DNA from: Lasiosphaeris hirsuta
Lineage: Eukaryota; Ascomycota; Sordariomycetes; Sordariales; Lasiosphaeriaceae
Assembly (NCBI GenBank): GCA_030549175.1
Contig: JAUKUA010000002.1
Span: 1,798,001-1,862,000, forward strand
Direction of reading: 5' to 3'
DNA length: 64,000 nucleotides
Made by a program: the position numbers and the translations under genes. Below the pieces are notes generated by a model. That model was not told the origin of the DNA, did no database searches, and was given only the letters and a program-made list of their open reading frames with translations. Positions 46,041 to 56,547 of this stretch are shown here, piece by piece; the stretch's first letter is position 1, and the number at the start of each line of letters is the position of its first letter.

Positions 46041-47133
46041 GGGGTGCCTCCATTAGATTGGCGAGTCTCGGCTCGTTTCACAATGGCTTGGTAGCCGGAT
46101 TCAAGGCGCAGCCCCTCATGCGTCCCCCGAGGAAGCTCGATAAAAAGTCGATACCTATTCCCTTCGGCGAAGCTGTCGACAGTGATCTTGACAGTGATCT
46201 CGGATATATATGATCTACACACGGGCAACACCGACGGTCAGCTGAGATAAAATCATGAACAAAGATTCGAAACAACATGCAACGACATATACGGAGGTCT
46301 CACGGGACGTGAAGACGGTGCATTGCCACCATCAACTCCCTTCATCGGCGCCGAGTAAACGCCGGGTGTTGTACATTCAGGGTTGTACATTGTGGAGGTT
46401 ATTTCATGGGGTGCATGTGATACGATAGGAGGGTGCATCATAATGACCACACCGGCAGGTCATCGCATAGGCGCAGAGGGTCCAAGTATGCTTACTTAGG
46501 AACGGCGGAATTAACTCGCTGTATTTTCTTAGGGAACGGAAAATAAGGCAACGGCGTATGGGATAGACGGTGGTTTCGTCAATTTCGCAGTCAGGTGAAC
46601 GCAACGCCCCCCAAAGGAGGTGTGTATTATGACAAGTAGGCGCGCCATCGTTTGTTATATACCACGAGTAAAGTCTATATCTGGAGGAATCTGGAACAAA
46701 GCTGCCAATCCCGAGATGCGAGTTACGCATCAAGCCATTTACGCCGAGATCGTGAAGAGTCGCTAGAGCCCGCCAGATCGGGGCGAGCTGTCGGCGGCTA
46801 CTGCAAGCCCATCGGGGACTGCAACCTGGCCAAGCCCCGTTCTGTCTGACGGTTGATGCTCATTGGCGCTGACATGTGGATGCAACCCGGGCTGCTGGGT
46901 CAGCTCTTCCCTTGGCATTCTCTTGACTCCTTGGCTCCCGCTTCTGCGAAAACGACATTTTGGAGAGCTGAGGCTGAGTTCGAAATTCTCATTGACTTGC
47001 GATTTACTATCCTATGTCAAGTATTTACGTTGCCTCGAAAGGTCTTTCAACAAAATGTTGATCCTCAGAGGAATCCCCAGCTTCGCCCCTACCTACCATT
47101 CACCCCACCCCGACAATGCAACACAGCGACCCC
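46041..47133. other. Intergenic, no gene seen
   Basis: About 1.1 kb between the stop codons of two convergent genes. A 14-bp near-duplicate (gacagtgatcttgacagtgatc) lies at 46179-46200. Nothing else is supported. Confidence 0.5.
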
Positions 47134-48503
47134 TTACGGGCTGTAGCCCTGCAGCAGCGAGTTGTAGTACGAGTACCCGGTGCCCGAGGGGGGCTCGTAG
47201 CCGAAGATGTAGCCGGTCGCGCCGTCGCCCCACCACGGGCCGCCGCCCCACCAGAGCGCGCCCGTCCACACGTCGCTATTGGCCTCGAGGTGGTCCAGCA
47301 GGCCCGTCACGGCCGACTTGCACACCGAGTTGGCCCCGCCCGCAAACTCACCGATGATGCCCTTCTTGCCGTTGGCCTTGAGCCATGCAGTCGCGTCCTT
47401 GACGCGCTCCGCGCCGATGGTGGAGGACACGCATGTCGCCGACGTGCCGGAGCCGTCGCTATCGAGGTACTGGTGCATCTCGTAGATTATCTTGTCGGAC
47501 GGGTCCTTCAGGTCTTTGAGGGAGGCACCGTTTCCGCTTGAGGACTGGGAAGGGGTTAGTGGAGAGGGGGTGTGGGAGGGGGGGAGAGGGAGAGGGGGGG
47601 GGGGGGGCAAAGGGATCGTACCCAGGTCCAGGCGCCGCTATAAGAATTCCCTTCCACAAAAATATACTGGGAAGTAGCACCGGCCGCGCGGATGCCGTCG
47701 ATGGCGGCCTGGTTGAGCTTCTGGACAAGCGAGTTGTCCATGTCATGGTACTCGTTGTTAGTGTCGAAGATGACCTTCTCGTTGCTAGCAAACGCCTTGG
47801 CTGTCGTCGTCCAGTAGGTCTTGAAGCCTGCTACATCGGTGATGATCTTATCGTAGTAGCGGCCTTTTCGTGTTAGTTTATTACTGATGCTTTCGCAGAA
47901 CCCGATGCTGAGTTTACTCACCAAAGTTGTGAGGATCGACGATGGCGTAGGCGCCCTTGCTGGTGACGTATTTCACAATCTGTGGCAGGCGTAAGTTTCC
48001 CCAACTTGACAAGAGTGGAAATTAGATATGATGCTTACGTCTTCCAAGCCTTGAGCATAGGCGGTGTTGATGGCACCGTCCAGCTTGTTAGGAACCAAGC
48101 GCTCCCTGTTTTTGACGCCCCAGTCAGCGACCTGGATCTGCACACTTGACCCTTCGATGATGCGACTTACATCATGAACGGGATTCTGAAGGTGTTGAAA
48201 CCATTGCTGACCAGAGTCTATATTGGATCATTCGGTTAGTTACCCCAATTACCCCCCGAATATACCATCGGAACCACTCACGTCAATCGTGGAATGCACT
48301 GGCCAAGTGTAGTGCTTGCCCAAGGTGCCGGGCAGGTCCTTGTTGCCAAACTCGGCGCCGGACTCATTGACGCCAAGGAACTTGAACTTCTTTCCGGCCC
48401 GCTTGCTGGTCTTGGAGACTGTCGAGGTCGCAGCGTCGGCGGCAGGAGCCGCAAGAGCGGACCCGATAGCGGCAGCGCCGACGAGGATATCAAAGAACCT
48501 CAT
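47134..48503 (-). CDS. GH5 endo-beta-1,4-glucanase (cellulase)
   Basis: Six exons on the minus strand (48503-48282, 48217-48171, 48105-48039, 47979-47922, 47863-47622, 47544-47134) give 348 residues; the five introns are 58-77 nt and all phases match. Signal peptide [20 protein letters not shown], a short pro-region ending in KR, then [51 protein letters not shown], the acid/base Glu in [28 protein letters not shown] and the nucleophile Glu in [13 protein letters not shown]. This is a GH5_5-like secreted cellulase. No cellulose-binding module or linker is present, unlike many homologues with an N-terminal CBM1. The last intron contains 14 consecutive G (plus strand 47594-47607). Confidence 0.94.
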
Positions 48504-50559
48504 AGCTGCTGATCTTCTGTGTCAGGATTCTGGACTCGAATGGCCACAACTCCTTGCTTCAAGAGCCATGGCAGCTGGTGTTGCTGGGCATCTTTCTTTA
48601 TATCCCCGTTGGCCATTGCTGTTCAGCCTTCTCCTTGAGGGCATCGCGATGCGGGCGGAATTGCTTGCTCCGCCCTCGAAACGAGGAGATAAAGTAAGTC
48701 TTCATTTACAAGTGCGGGACAGCCATGACATAAGCGCTGGCATGTAAGGGGTATCTGTATGCAGTTCCCGGAATCGAGGAGCCTCATATTCAGGCACCTT
48801 TGTGGGCGATCTGCCCCGGCCAATCTCGTTGGAGAGGGATTTGTGGGGTAGTAAGTCAATCGGCCCCTTCGGTAGATTGGCATGAGGGGGCCGAATGGGT
48901 GGCATGTTGTCATCGGAGGTTATATGGCGAGGCCCATATAGCCACAACCGTCCCGGGGGCGTGGACTCGATGTTTCCAATGCCAAGGGATCTATCATACA
49001 CATAAAACTACCTTCTAAAATCGTAATCTCAGTTGAACTCAATTGCAGACTGTCAATTTATCTCACACTAAAGGTACCAGGCAGGCGTCTAACACGCAAC
49101 AAACTTGTCGTAGGGAGACAGCGTCCCGAGTTAACCAAGACTCAACTCGATATTACCTCTTCACTTGCTTTGTAGCTGCCGAATGCAAGGGCGCCAAAAT
49201 CCGACAGCCGAGAACACATGCCGCTGGAGCAGTGGGGTGGGTGGCAGAGCGTTTTCCCCCAACCGGAGTCGTCCCCTCCGCCCTCATCAGCCGAAAAAAT
49301 GCGAGTGGACAAATTCATCTCAAGGGCTTCAGGTGTGCACACGTGATACCGATGGCCTGATTGCTGTCCATGTTGGCATGCCAGAGCCATGCCAGTCACA
49401 GGGAATATACTACGGGCCGGAAATTATGAGCGTAACAATCTTTTTCTTGAGTTTGTAGACTGGCTCTGTGTGAGAGCGGGCTGACTCATTGGTGTCCTGT
49501 AAAGTCACCGAGAGTTTGCCCCTATCTCTCCTGGGTAACCTGCTTTTACAAGCCCTCATAAAGTATACTGTAATATGACCTTTATCTATGAAATGTATCA
49601 TTACAAATACAAACTTTGGCTGGGGATAAGTGAAATAGGCCCCTGCTATAACTAGTAGGAAGGTCTTTAGCTGTGCTCTGCTGTCAACGGATAAAGGCAG
49701 CTAGTTCAAGGTTAAGAATGCAACCTGTTTCAAAGCTACACCGACAGTGAAAAAAGCAAGTTTTTCTGACTTCCGAACAAAAGGTGACTAAATATTGCGG
49801 TGAATAGATATTTGTCACTATCTTAATACAATGGCGATTAGAATAAGTTTGCAACCTTAAATTCTATATCTAACTTAAGACACCCAGTCAAAGCTCTGAC
49901 ATGGAAAGGACTAGTAAGTACAAGACCTGCATGCTTCGGAGATATGTCCAAGTGATGCGAGTATTAAAAGTGTGGGCCTTTCCGATTCCCAAGACATCTT
50001 CACAACATTTATCGCTTCGAGAACCTGCCGGAGCCTCACTGCCCCCATAAAACCCCTGAGCGATCCCACACCTACCATCTTAAGTTTGCTAGCATCTTGC
50101 TCTCGACTTTACACCACACAAGCTTTAGTAGCACAATGGCTTCCGCGATACATGTCTCTTACAAGACAGCATGCACAAGATTGATGGAATTCTTCACACA
50201 CCAACCATATTTCCAAAAGACGGTAACACAAACAGGCCAGGACGCACCCAAGATGTCAGAGACACCGGTTCCTGGCCCAATTTGCCAAGAGCTTCTGGGC
50301 CCCGTGGCGCTGCTCAGCCTCGGAGCCCCAGTCTTGCCGCCCAAAACACCAACCCTCCGCCCAGTTGCACTCGAGGATGGTGTTGTTCCACTATTCAGCC
50401 TCGATGATCTATCCATGCATGCAGCGGGCACTTTTTCGTGATGGAAATATACAAAGATACAGCCAGTCACGATCACAAATGCGGAGCCGTCAAGGGCATA
50501 CGCCAACTATATGCTTACTAGGTACATAGGTACATTAGATATGGGAACCACCGTGACCA
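48504..50559. other. Intergenic, no gene seen
   Basis: A GC-moderate part (48504-49400) contains the likely GH5 promoter. From about 49420 to 50100 the DNA becomes AT-rich with many stops in all frames, which might be lightly mutated repeat sequence. A frame at 50097-50441 (114 codons) lacks family signal. Confidence 0.45.
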
Positions 50560-50748
50560 CTAGTAATACGTGAACGAGCGATATAAATCCAGGCTTGAAT
50601 CCCCTTCCACTCCAGTCAATGAAAACCGTGTCGCCTCCTGCTTCTTGTGTCGAAAGATGATGCTTCCTGGGTCCCATTTGTCACATCTTCCTACAACGGC
50701 CTTCGTTTGATCTATCTGGCGGTCAGCGGTGAGTTGCAGAGCCTGACC
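50560..50748 (-). other. Possible additional 3' exon of the orphan gene
   Basis: This is an open frame of 62 codons and a TAG (GQALQLTADRQIDQTKAVVG .. IIFRHKKQEATRFSLTGVEG .. SFTYY). It directly follows the 140-residue frame, with possible donors gtacct or gtaact and acceptor agcaag upstream. A rival reading is a 50-nt intron gtaaga..ccgccag (with branch ctgac) lying in the 3' untranslated region. The evidence is only openness and composition. Confidence 0.3.
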
Positions 50749-50770
50749 CTTGCTGGTTATCTTACCTCGT

Positions 50771-51193
50771 TCAGGTACCCCTGACCCTGATGATTGTGGG
50801 ATCCTCAGAGTTGTAGGTAGTTACGTGGTCTTTCTTGAACCACGTGTTGTTTTCGTACTCATCATGCGTCTTGTCTTCGAAGAAGAAATCGTAGGTATCT
50901 GTGTTTGTGAACCAGAAGCCCCACTCGAAGTAGAGTCCCCCCTCGGTTGGAGGAGGAGGGATCCTCTCAAGCTTGTAGCGTGTGATGTGAGTTTTGTCCA
51001 CAAGGTCCTGCGACAGATAAACCCATTCCTCGGTCGGCGGCCAGTTGACGTCGACGGCGAAGCCTGCCTTGTTGATTGAGAAGGATTCCGAGTCGTTGGT
51101 GACATTGCTGGCCTGATACTTGTTTCCATTCTTGCTGGTCGCCTCTTTGAGGTCGACGGGGGAGTCTTTGGGTGGGGTGGTTTCGCTGCTCAT
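50771..51193 (-). CDS. Orphan cytosolic protein, 140 residues
   Basis: The open frame MSSETTPPKDSPVDLKEATS to IIRVRGT is of coding quality: hydrophilic start, then an aromatic beta-rich core (GFAVDVNWPPTEEWVYLSQD, GLYFEWGFWFTNTDTYDFFF, HDEYENNTWFKKDHVTTYNS). There is no signal peptide or membrane segment. No family is recognised; the fold looks like a small all-beta protein. A TATA-like tatataag is present on the coding strand about 105 bp before the ATG. Downstream on the same strand an ATG-less open frame of 63 codons (50748-50560), ending in a stop, may be a further exon; see the entry there. The stop at 50771-50773 could therefore be avoided by splicing. Confidence 0.65.
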   Translation of the reverse strand: MSSETTPPKDSPVDLKEATSKNGNKYQASNVTNDSESFSINKAGFAVDVNWPPTEEWVYLSQDLVDKTHITRYKLERIPPPPTEGGLYFEWGFWFTNTDTYDFFFEDKTHDEYENNTWFKKDHVTTYNSEDPTIIRVRGT

Positions 51194-51296
51194 CTTGACT
51201 TGACGGCTCTCTTTTTCGCTGGAGAGAAAGATGGTTCGACTTTGTAGTTGGAAACTGGATGATTTGAATGAAAGAAATTCGGGGCAGATTTTGGTC

Positions 51297-51305
51297 CTTA
51301 TATAG
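51297..51305 (-). promoter_or_regulatory. TATA-like box
   Basis: The coding-strand sequence ctatataag lies about 105 bp upstream of the ATG at 51193, a plausible distance for a fungal core promoter. Confidence 0.4.
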
Positions 51306-51434
51306 GCAAATTAGTTGGTTTCCATGTCCATGATGGAATTGAAGCTTGAAGGTCGGATAGGTCCAACTCAAGCCACCGCGCGGCAGCAGCCCCTCGCGGT
51401 GATCTAAGAGAAGCAGCTACCCAGTCCAGACACG

Positions 51435-51870
51435 TCTAGACTAGCAATACATCAGCTCGAATCACAGCTGTGGCGAGCTGAATTTGTCCAAATAGAAACC
51501 CAGGCTCATGCGGATGTGCGTAGACAGGCAATATATGAGCTCAAGTCACGGATGTGGCTGGCTTGAGTGAGCCGATTTGAAAGCGAAGCGAATAAAGACA
51601 GTGTAGACTGACAATGAACCAGCTCATTTCACGGCTATGGCTGGCTGAAACTACCCAAGTCAAATGTAGGGTTCACTGATTGAGACACATCTAGAAGTAG
51701 ACACATGAATGCAATGCATCAACTGAAGTTAGCACAATCGTGGCTGGCTTAAACGAGCAGATTTCCAAGCGCAGTGATGAATGCAGTTAAAACCGACAAC
51801 ATATCAGCTCGAGTCGCGGTTGTGGCTGCCTGAGACTAGCCAAATAAAGCCAAAGTGTCACACCGAGTAT
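51435..51870. repeat. Degenerate minisatellite, about five units of ~84 bp
   Basis: The core caatayatcagctcgagtca + cggctgtggctggctgaa recurs at about 51445, 51529, 51612, 51712 and 51797. Spacing is 84, 83, 100 and 85 bp. Units also share a preceding tagac and a following ccaaat/ccaagc. Units have drifted, with many transitions. It lies 240-680 bp upstream of the orphan gene's start codon, so it may touch its regulation. Confidence 0.8.
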
Positions 51871-52739
51871 GTCTAGGATCATGGTGTAATAAATCGGCTA
51901 GAGCGGTGACCGGTGACAGCTGTGCGATTTGTGCACTCGAAGCTTGGTGTTGATGCATGCCGTGCTGTTACGGCATCCACTAGAGGCTGTGGTAATTCAG
52001 AACAGGGTCGTCATAGATTGCCAGAGTGAAGAAAACCTATGACAAAGACGAGGGGAACACTGAGAGCCTCGAGCTCCCAAGAGAAAGAGGGGGCTGGTAG
52101 TGTAGTACTATTCATGCATCAATGCAGTGCATGGAGCACGGCCCGGGGTAGTAAAACATGGTTCAATCTGTCGGCTGCAAGCCAATTGATGGCAGGTGCG
52201 TCACGTCATCAGTATCGAGGATGGTTTAGGACTTAGCTTACCACCTTGCCACCTTACCTAGCTTGGGTAGCCTGAGGCTGCAGCCAAGGACATACGAGCG
52301 CCTTCAACAGGGGAGCTAGAGCTCAATTGCGAGGTTCTTGCTCTTTGGAATTGGCTCATCTTCGGGCTCATCATCTGAGCCACGTCTGGTAGAAGGGTGG
52401 TGAGTTAGTTTTTTCTCTTCGTTTTACCTTCTCGTATTATTATGGGCTACTGAGCTAAAATGCTCTAAAAGGACACAACCACCGCAAATTTGAAGAAAAT
52501 GGGGGGGGGAGGGGGGGGGGGGCAAAGACTTCAAAGTTTGTTAACTAAAGTCGTGCTTGGGCGGTTGCCTTGGTAACCGATGAGGGGAGCCGGAAGAGCG
52601 GCGGCTCGGAGTGCCCCAAGGATCGGCATCGGCTCCGAATCAATGCCGGCGGTAGCCGAAATCATCTCCCTTTTCGATGTCGCCATCTTCGGTTTTGGTC
52701 CGTTTTCCCTGCACCCACAAAGCCTGAGGTAAAAGACCA
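51871..52739. other. Intergenic, no gene seen
   Basis: The stretch holds G-runs (7 and 10, nearly continuous) at 52501-52522 and presumably the promoter of the D-lactate dehydrogenase gene. No supported frame. Confidence 0.5.
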
Positions 52740-54467
52740 TTGATGTTATCCCGCCGATTTATATGCCGGCCAGCGGGCGCCCAATTGAAGGGGACACTCT
52801 TGCCGTCGCGGTCGGCCATTCGGCGGTTGGCGACGAGCACAACCCCAACGGGGAAAGTCGCCGCGAATGCAGTTCCGGTTCCGGCTCCCGATAAAAAAAA
52901 ATGGGCGAGTGCACTTGCTGCCGCCGGCGCCCTGGGCCTTTTCAGTTTCGGGGCGGGCATTTTCTTTGCGCAAGCGCAATTATCCAATGCCTCGACCCCT
53001 GAAGACGAAGGCGGCAGCATCACGTATGCCAGCCGCGCCGAGATGCTAGAGGCAGCCAGGGAGATCGCGCAGGCGCTGGGCGAGGACGCGGTGTGCTACG
53101 ACGCCGAGGTGCTCGAGCACCACGGGCACTCGGACTGGTCGACGTCCAACTCGGAGGGGCGGGCCGTAGCGGTAGTGTACCCGCGGACGACGGCCGACGT
53201 GTGCGCGGTCGCGCGCATCTGCCACGGCCGGCGCGTGCCCATGGTGCCGTTCGGGGCCGGGTCCAGCGTTGAGGGCAACTTCTCGCAGCCGCACTCGGGC
53301 ATCTGCCTCGACTTCGCCCACATGGACAGGATCCTCGCCTTCCACCCGGGCGACATGGACGTCGTGGTGCAGCCGGGCGTCAACTGGGTCGACCTCAACG
53401 CGCGCATCGCCCACGCGGGGCTCTTCGCGCCGCTTGACCCGTCCCCGACCGCCACTATCGGCGGCATGGTCTCGACCAACTGCTCCGGCACCAACGCCAT
53501 GCGATACGGCACCATGAAGGACTGGGTGCTCAACCTAACCGTCGTGCTCGCCGACGGTACCGCCATCAAGACGCGCCGCCGCCCGCGCAAGACCTCGGCC
53601 GGGTACAACCTGACGGCGCTCTTCGTCGGCGCCGAGGGCACCCTGGGCATCGTGACCGAGGCCACGCTCAAGCTGGCGCCCATCCCGCAGGACACGAGCG
53701 TGGCCGTCGTCGCCTTCCCCAGCATCCGCGCCGCCGCCGCCGCCGCGGCGTCGCTGACCCGCTCCGGCATCCAGCTCGCCGCGCTCGAGATCATGGACGA
53801 GATCCAGATGAGGCTGCTCAACGACCACGGTAGCGCGACGGTGCGCAAGCGCAAGTGGACCGAGCAGCCGACACTCTTCCTCAAGTTCTCGGGCACCACC
53901 GACGCGATCAAGAGCGACGTCGCGCGCGCCGAGGCCATTGTGAAGCCATTCTCGGGCGGCGGCGCGGGCGGCGAGTTTGTGTTTGCGCGCACCAAGGAGG
54001 ACGAGCACAACCTTTGGGCGGCGCGCAAGGAGGCCCTGTTCACCATGGTCAGCACGCGGCCGGCGGGGACCGAGATCTGGTCGACCGACGTGGCCGTGCC
54101 CGTGTCGCGGCTGACCGAGATGATCGAGGTGTCGAAGCGCGAGTGCGGGGAGCTGGGCATCTTTGCGAGCGTCATCGGCCACGTCGGGGACGGAAACTTC
54201 CACGTGGCTATGTTGTACGACCCGCGCAACCGCGCGCAGAAGGAGGCGGTCGCGAGGTGCGTGCATAGCATGATGGACAGGGCGCTGGCGATGGAGGGTA
54301 CCGTGTCGGGGGAGCACGCGATCGGGATTGGGAAGAAGGAGGCGCTGGTGGATGAGCTGGGCTTGGAGACGATCGGGTTGATGCGGACGTTGAAGAAGGC
54401 AGTGGATCCGAGATGGGTCATGAATCCTGGCAAGGTCTTTGATGATGCTCCTGTGGGAGGGAATTGA
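52740..54467 (+). CDS. DLD1: Mitochondrial D-lactate dehydrogenase (cytochrome), FAD-linked
   Basis: Single exon, 575 residues. An Arg/Ser-rich presequence without acidic residues (MMLSRRFICRPAGAQLKGTL ..) and a hydrophobic segment (ALAAAGALGLFSFGAGIFFA) indicate import and inner-membrane anchoring. The PCMH-type FAD domain follows: AVVYPRTTADVCAVARICHG, VPFGAGSSVEGNF, VQPGVNWVDLNARIA and GGMVSTNCSGTNAMRYG. The FAD-oxidase C domain ends with HVGDGNFHVAMLYDPRN, GTVSGEHAIGIGKKEAL and the terminal PRWVMNPGKVFD. Order, length and these motifs match the yeast Dld1 / D-lactate:cytochrome c oxidoreductase family. Reaction: D-lactate to pyruvate with electrons to cytochrome c. The start may be either of the two adjacent Met codons. 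Its stop lies 33 bp from the stop of the convergent DUF7580 gene. Large antisense frames over this GC-rich gene are shadows. Confidence 0.93.
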   Translation: MMLSRRFICRPAGAQLKGTLLPSRSAIRRLATSTTPTGKVAANAVPVPAPDKKKWASALAAAGALGLFSFGAGIFFAQAQLSNASTPEDEGGSITYASRAEMLEAAREIAQALGEDAVCYDAEVLEHHGHSDWSTSNSEGRAVAVVYPRTTADVCAVARICHGRRVPMVPFGAGSSVEGNFSQPHSGICLDFAHMDRILAFHPGDMDVVVQPGVNWVDLNARIAHAGLFAPLDPSPTATIGGMVSTNCSGTNAMRYGTMKDWVLNLTVVLADGTAIKTRRRPRKTSAGYNLTALFVGAEGTLGIVTEATLKLAPIPQDTSVAVVAFPSIRAAAAAAASLTRSGIQLAALEIMDEIQMRLLNDHGSATVRKRKWTEQPTLFLKFSGTTDAIKSDVARAEAIVKPFSGGGAGGEFVFARTKEDEHNLWAARKEALFTMVSTRPAGTEIWSTDVAVPVSRLTEMIEVSKRECGELGIFASVIGHVGDGNFHVAMLYDPRNRAQKEAVARCVHSMMDRALAMEGTVSGEHAIGIGKKEALVDELGLETIGLMRTLKKAVDPRWVMNPGKVFDDAPVGGN

Positions 54468-54500
54468 TATGGAAGTATCGACCATTTTCTTTAATATACA

Positions 54501-56276
54501 TTAAGCCATTGCCATCTCCAGATCCTGCTCGAGGAGCCCAAGCACAGTCACAAATGGGTCTTTTTGGGGCTCGTAGTTGACTTGTTCATACATCTCACCC
54601 ATGACACAGCGACGAACTGCGGTGTAGTAATTGCAACTCCCTAGTGTTTGGATCATGTTCAAAAACCGCATTCTCGCTTCATACTGCGAGAGAGTGTTGG
54701 ATGTCTGGCCCGCGGTTGAGCCGTTGCTCTGAAAGTCATGGTGTTCTATGACTTGGCCGAAAAAGAGCTCAATGAGGAGAAGACCGAGGGCCATCAGAGT
54801 CGGTCGATTGACTGCCGCCGCGCTTGTGCAGCTGCGAATCGGGGGCGCCTGCTCGGGGAAGCGCTTAATGACAAAGACGTCTTCAAACAGAAGGACGCCG
54901 TTTTTCTGGGCAAGAAAAATGTCGTCGTGTGTGGGGCCGCTGGCGAGCCAGGGAGTGCCTCTGAGCTGGGCCACACTCGAGGCGACAACCCACGCCAGCC
55001 GAAGTTTGTTTCCGTACAATAGCGATTGGGTTGGGCCTACATCGCCCGCTAGAACGGACCGCAAGGAGACGAGTGACCAGTCTCCTCCTTCGTCCGGATT
55101 GTCCAGCGGGTAGACCTCGTAAGTTCGGCGAAGGTGGGATGAGCCGTCTAAAATGTGGCCGCAGCACTCGCCAGCGCCCTGTTTTCGTGATCGACGAAGT
55201 GCCTGGCAAAGGTTTATTATGCTTTGCGAGGGTTTTTCTGTCGAAGGTGCCATGGCGAAGTTGGCGTCATTCGGCCCATTGTGCTGCGACACATTTGATG
55301 GTTCCGGGGTTGGGAGCGAAAACCGTAGACCGCTAGTGCCGTGACTACTTGACACATGCCGGTGGTTAGAGATGGAAACGGACAAGGAGATAAGATTCCA
55401 CAGCTTGATGCGGCCCCAGAGGATCCCCTCGGACTCATCTCCGAAGCCTGTTGAGACGGAAGACAAAGCAAGAGAAAACTTGAGGGCTTTCATGATGTCG
55501 TCGTCGTCGTCATACGGGTTGGCGGATATGGGCTGGGGCATCAACCTCAGCCCGATATCGTGAAGGCTCGGACATTGACAGGTGACTGTCGAAAGCAAGG
55601 CTCGATAAATGCTGCCAGACAGATCGCGTAGAAGGCGGTAAAGCCTCCCCTGAAAGTGTTTACGCCGTTTCGGCTCCATTTCAACGCTTTTGTACACGAT
55701 CGAGTCCAGGCTTGAGACGCCGTCCCTCAGTTTGGTGAGCAGCTCAGCGTAGTCGGCTCTTTGCAGAGTGAACTTTGCTCGCTGATACTCTCTCCTGACG
55801 CCGGATACTTCGGCCCATTGAACCTGCGCACCATCAATACCGTAGTGAGCCCAGTGTCGCTTGCGAGATGAAGCAGAGGCAGTGAAGAAAATGCGACCGA
55901 CCTTGCCATCAAGCCCGATGTTGAGTTTCCGCCTGATCTCGGCCGTGACCTCGCTGAGCTCTTGCACGATGTTCTCAAACTCCTTGGGCGAGCTGAGCCT
56001 CTGGCTGAGCTTGGCGGAATTCCGGGGATCCTTCCACAGCAGGCCAAAGGGGTCGTTGATCATGGTCTCCAGCTGGGCTTCGGGAACAATGTCGATGAGG
56101 AGCTTTTCGAATGCATTTTTCAGTCTGACCTGCTCTGTTTCCATAGTCCTGAGTAGGCTTTTGAGCTCGCGAGCGGAGCGGTGCCATCTCCCCAGGCCGT
56201 CGATGCACGATTTCAGGCCTGAGATGATGATGGGGACGGCGCCGAGAACAACGCCAGCGACTTCAAAGCCCGACAT
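54501..56276 (-). CDS. STAND-type N-terminal domain / DUF7580-like protein
   Basis: Single exon of 591 residues. The N-terminus MSGFEVAGVVLGAVPIIISG + LKSCIDGL is the hallmark opening of fungal proteins with a STAND-associated helical N-terminal domain, followed by long amphipathic helices to about residue 230. A low-complexity DDDDD and a Ser-rich linker lead to a C-terminal DUF7580-type region: YPLDNPDEGGDWSLVSLRSV, WVVASSVAQLRGTPWLAS, DDIFLAQKNGVLLFEDVFVI and ALGLLLIELFFGQVIEH, a layout reminiscent of degenerate kinase-like folds. No P-loop NTPase or repeat domain is present, so it is not itself an NLR. It shares a 271-bp divergent promoter with the C2H2 gene. Molecular role unknown; a part in NLR/HeLo-type signalling is inference from the N-terminus. 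Confidence 0.85.
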   Translation of the reverse strand: MSGFEVAGVVLGAVPIIISGLKSCIDGLGRWHRSARELKSLLRTMETEQVRLKNAFEKLLIDIVPEAQLETMINDPFGLLWKDPRNSAKLSQRLSSPKEFENIVQELSEVTAEIRRKLNIGLDGKVGRIFFTASASSRKRHWAHYGIDGAQVQWAEVSGVRREYQRAKFTLQRADYAELLTKLRDGVSSLDSIVYKSVEMEPKRRKHFQGRLYRLLRDLSGSIYRALLSTVTCQCPSLHDIGLRLMPQPISANPYDDDDDIMKALKFSLALSSVSTGFGDESEGILWGRIKLWNLISLSVSISNHRHVSSSHGTSGLRFSLPTPEPSNVSQHNGPNDANFAMAPSTEKPSQSIINLCQALRRSRKQGAGECCGHILDGSSHLRRTYEVYPLDNPDEGGDWSLVSLRSVLAGDVGPTQSLLYGNKLRLAWVVASSVAQLRGTPWLASGPTHDDIFLAQKNGVLLFEDVFVIKRFPEQAPPIRSCTSAAAVNRPTLMALGLLLIELFFGQVIEHHDFQSNGSTAGQTSNTLSQYEARMRFLNMIQTLGSCNYYTAVRRCVMGEMYEQVNYEPQKDPFVTVLGLLEQDLEMAMA

Positions 56277-56547
56277 GGTGCTGTGGTTTGAGCTCAGAGA
56301 GCTTGCAGCGGGTCATGTTTGAGACGTGGAGACCGAAAAGAGAGGAGGGAAGGAGGAAAAGAGGGAAGGGACGGAGGATTGGACCCCGCACGAGGCGCGG
56401 CAGCCCCTTTGGGGAGACCCCTCCATTTTGTGTGTGTGTGCTTCCATTTCTCTCTCCATTCGACTCCCCGTCGGCTCCCAATCTTACACATGCCAGCCCT
56501 TCAGCGCCCCGGCAGCCCGACAAGCTAGACAGGCCGGATAGCTTCAC
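56277..56547. promoter_or_regulatory. Bidirectional promoter of the DUF7580 / C2H2 pair
   Basis: Only 271 bp separate the two start codons, so core promoters must be shared or interleaved. The spacer has a purine-rich half (gaaaagagaggagggaagga) and a pyrimidine half with tgtgtgtgtgtg at about 56429-56440. Confidence 0.6.

Noticed and set aside
51435..51870. CRISPR-like spaced repeat
   Set aside because: Units are degenerate and the whole period is repeated rather than unique spacers; eukaryotic context. It is a minisatellite.
53096..54433. 445-codon minus-strand open frame
   Set aside because: It is antisense to the D-lactate dehydrogenase gene, with Ser/Ala/Arg-rich low-information text and no family signal.
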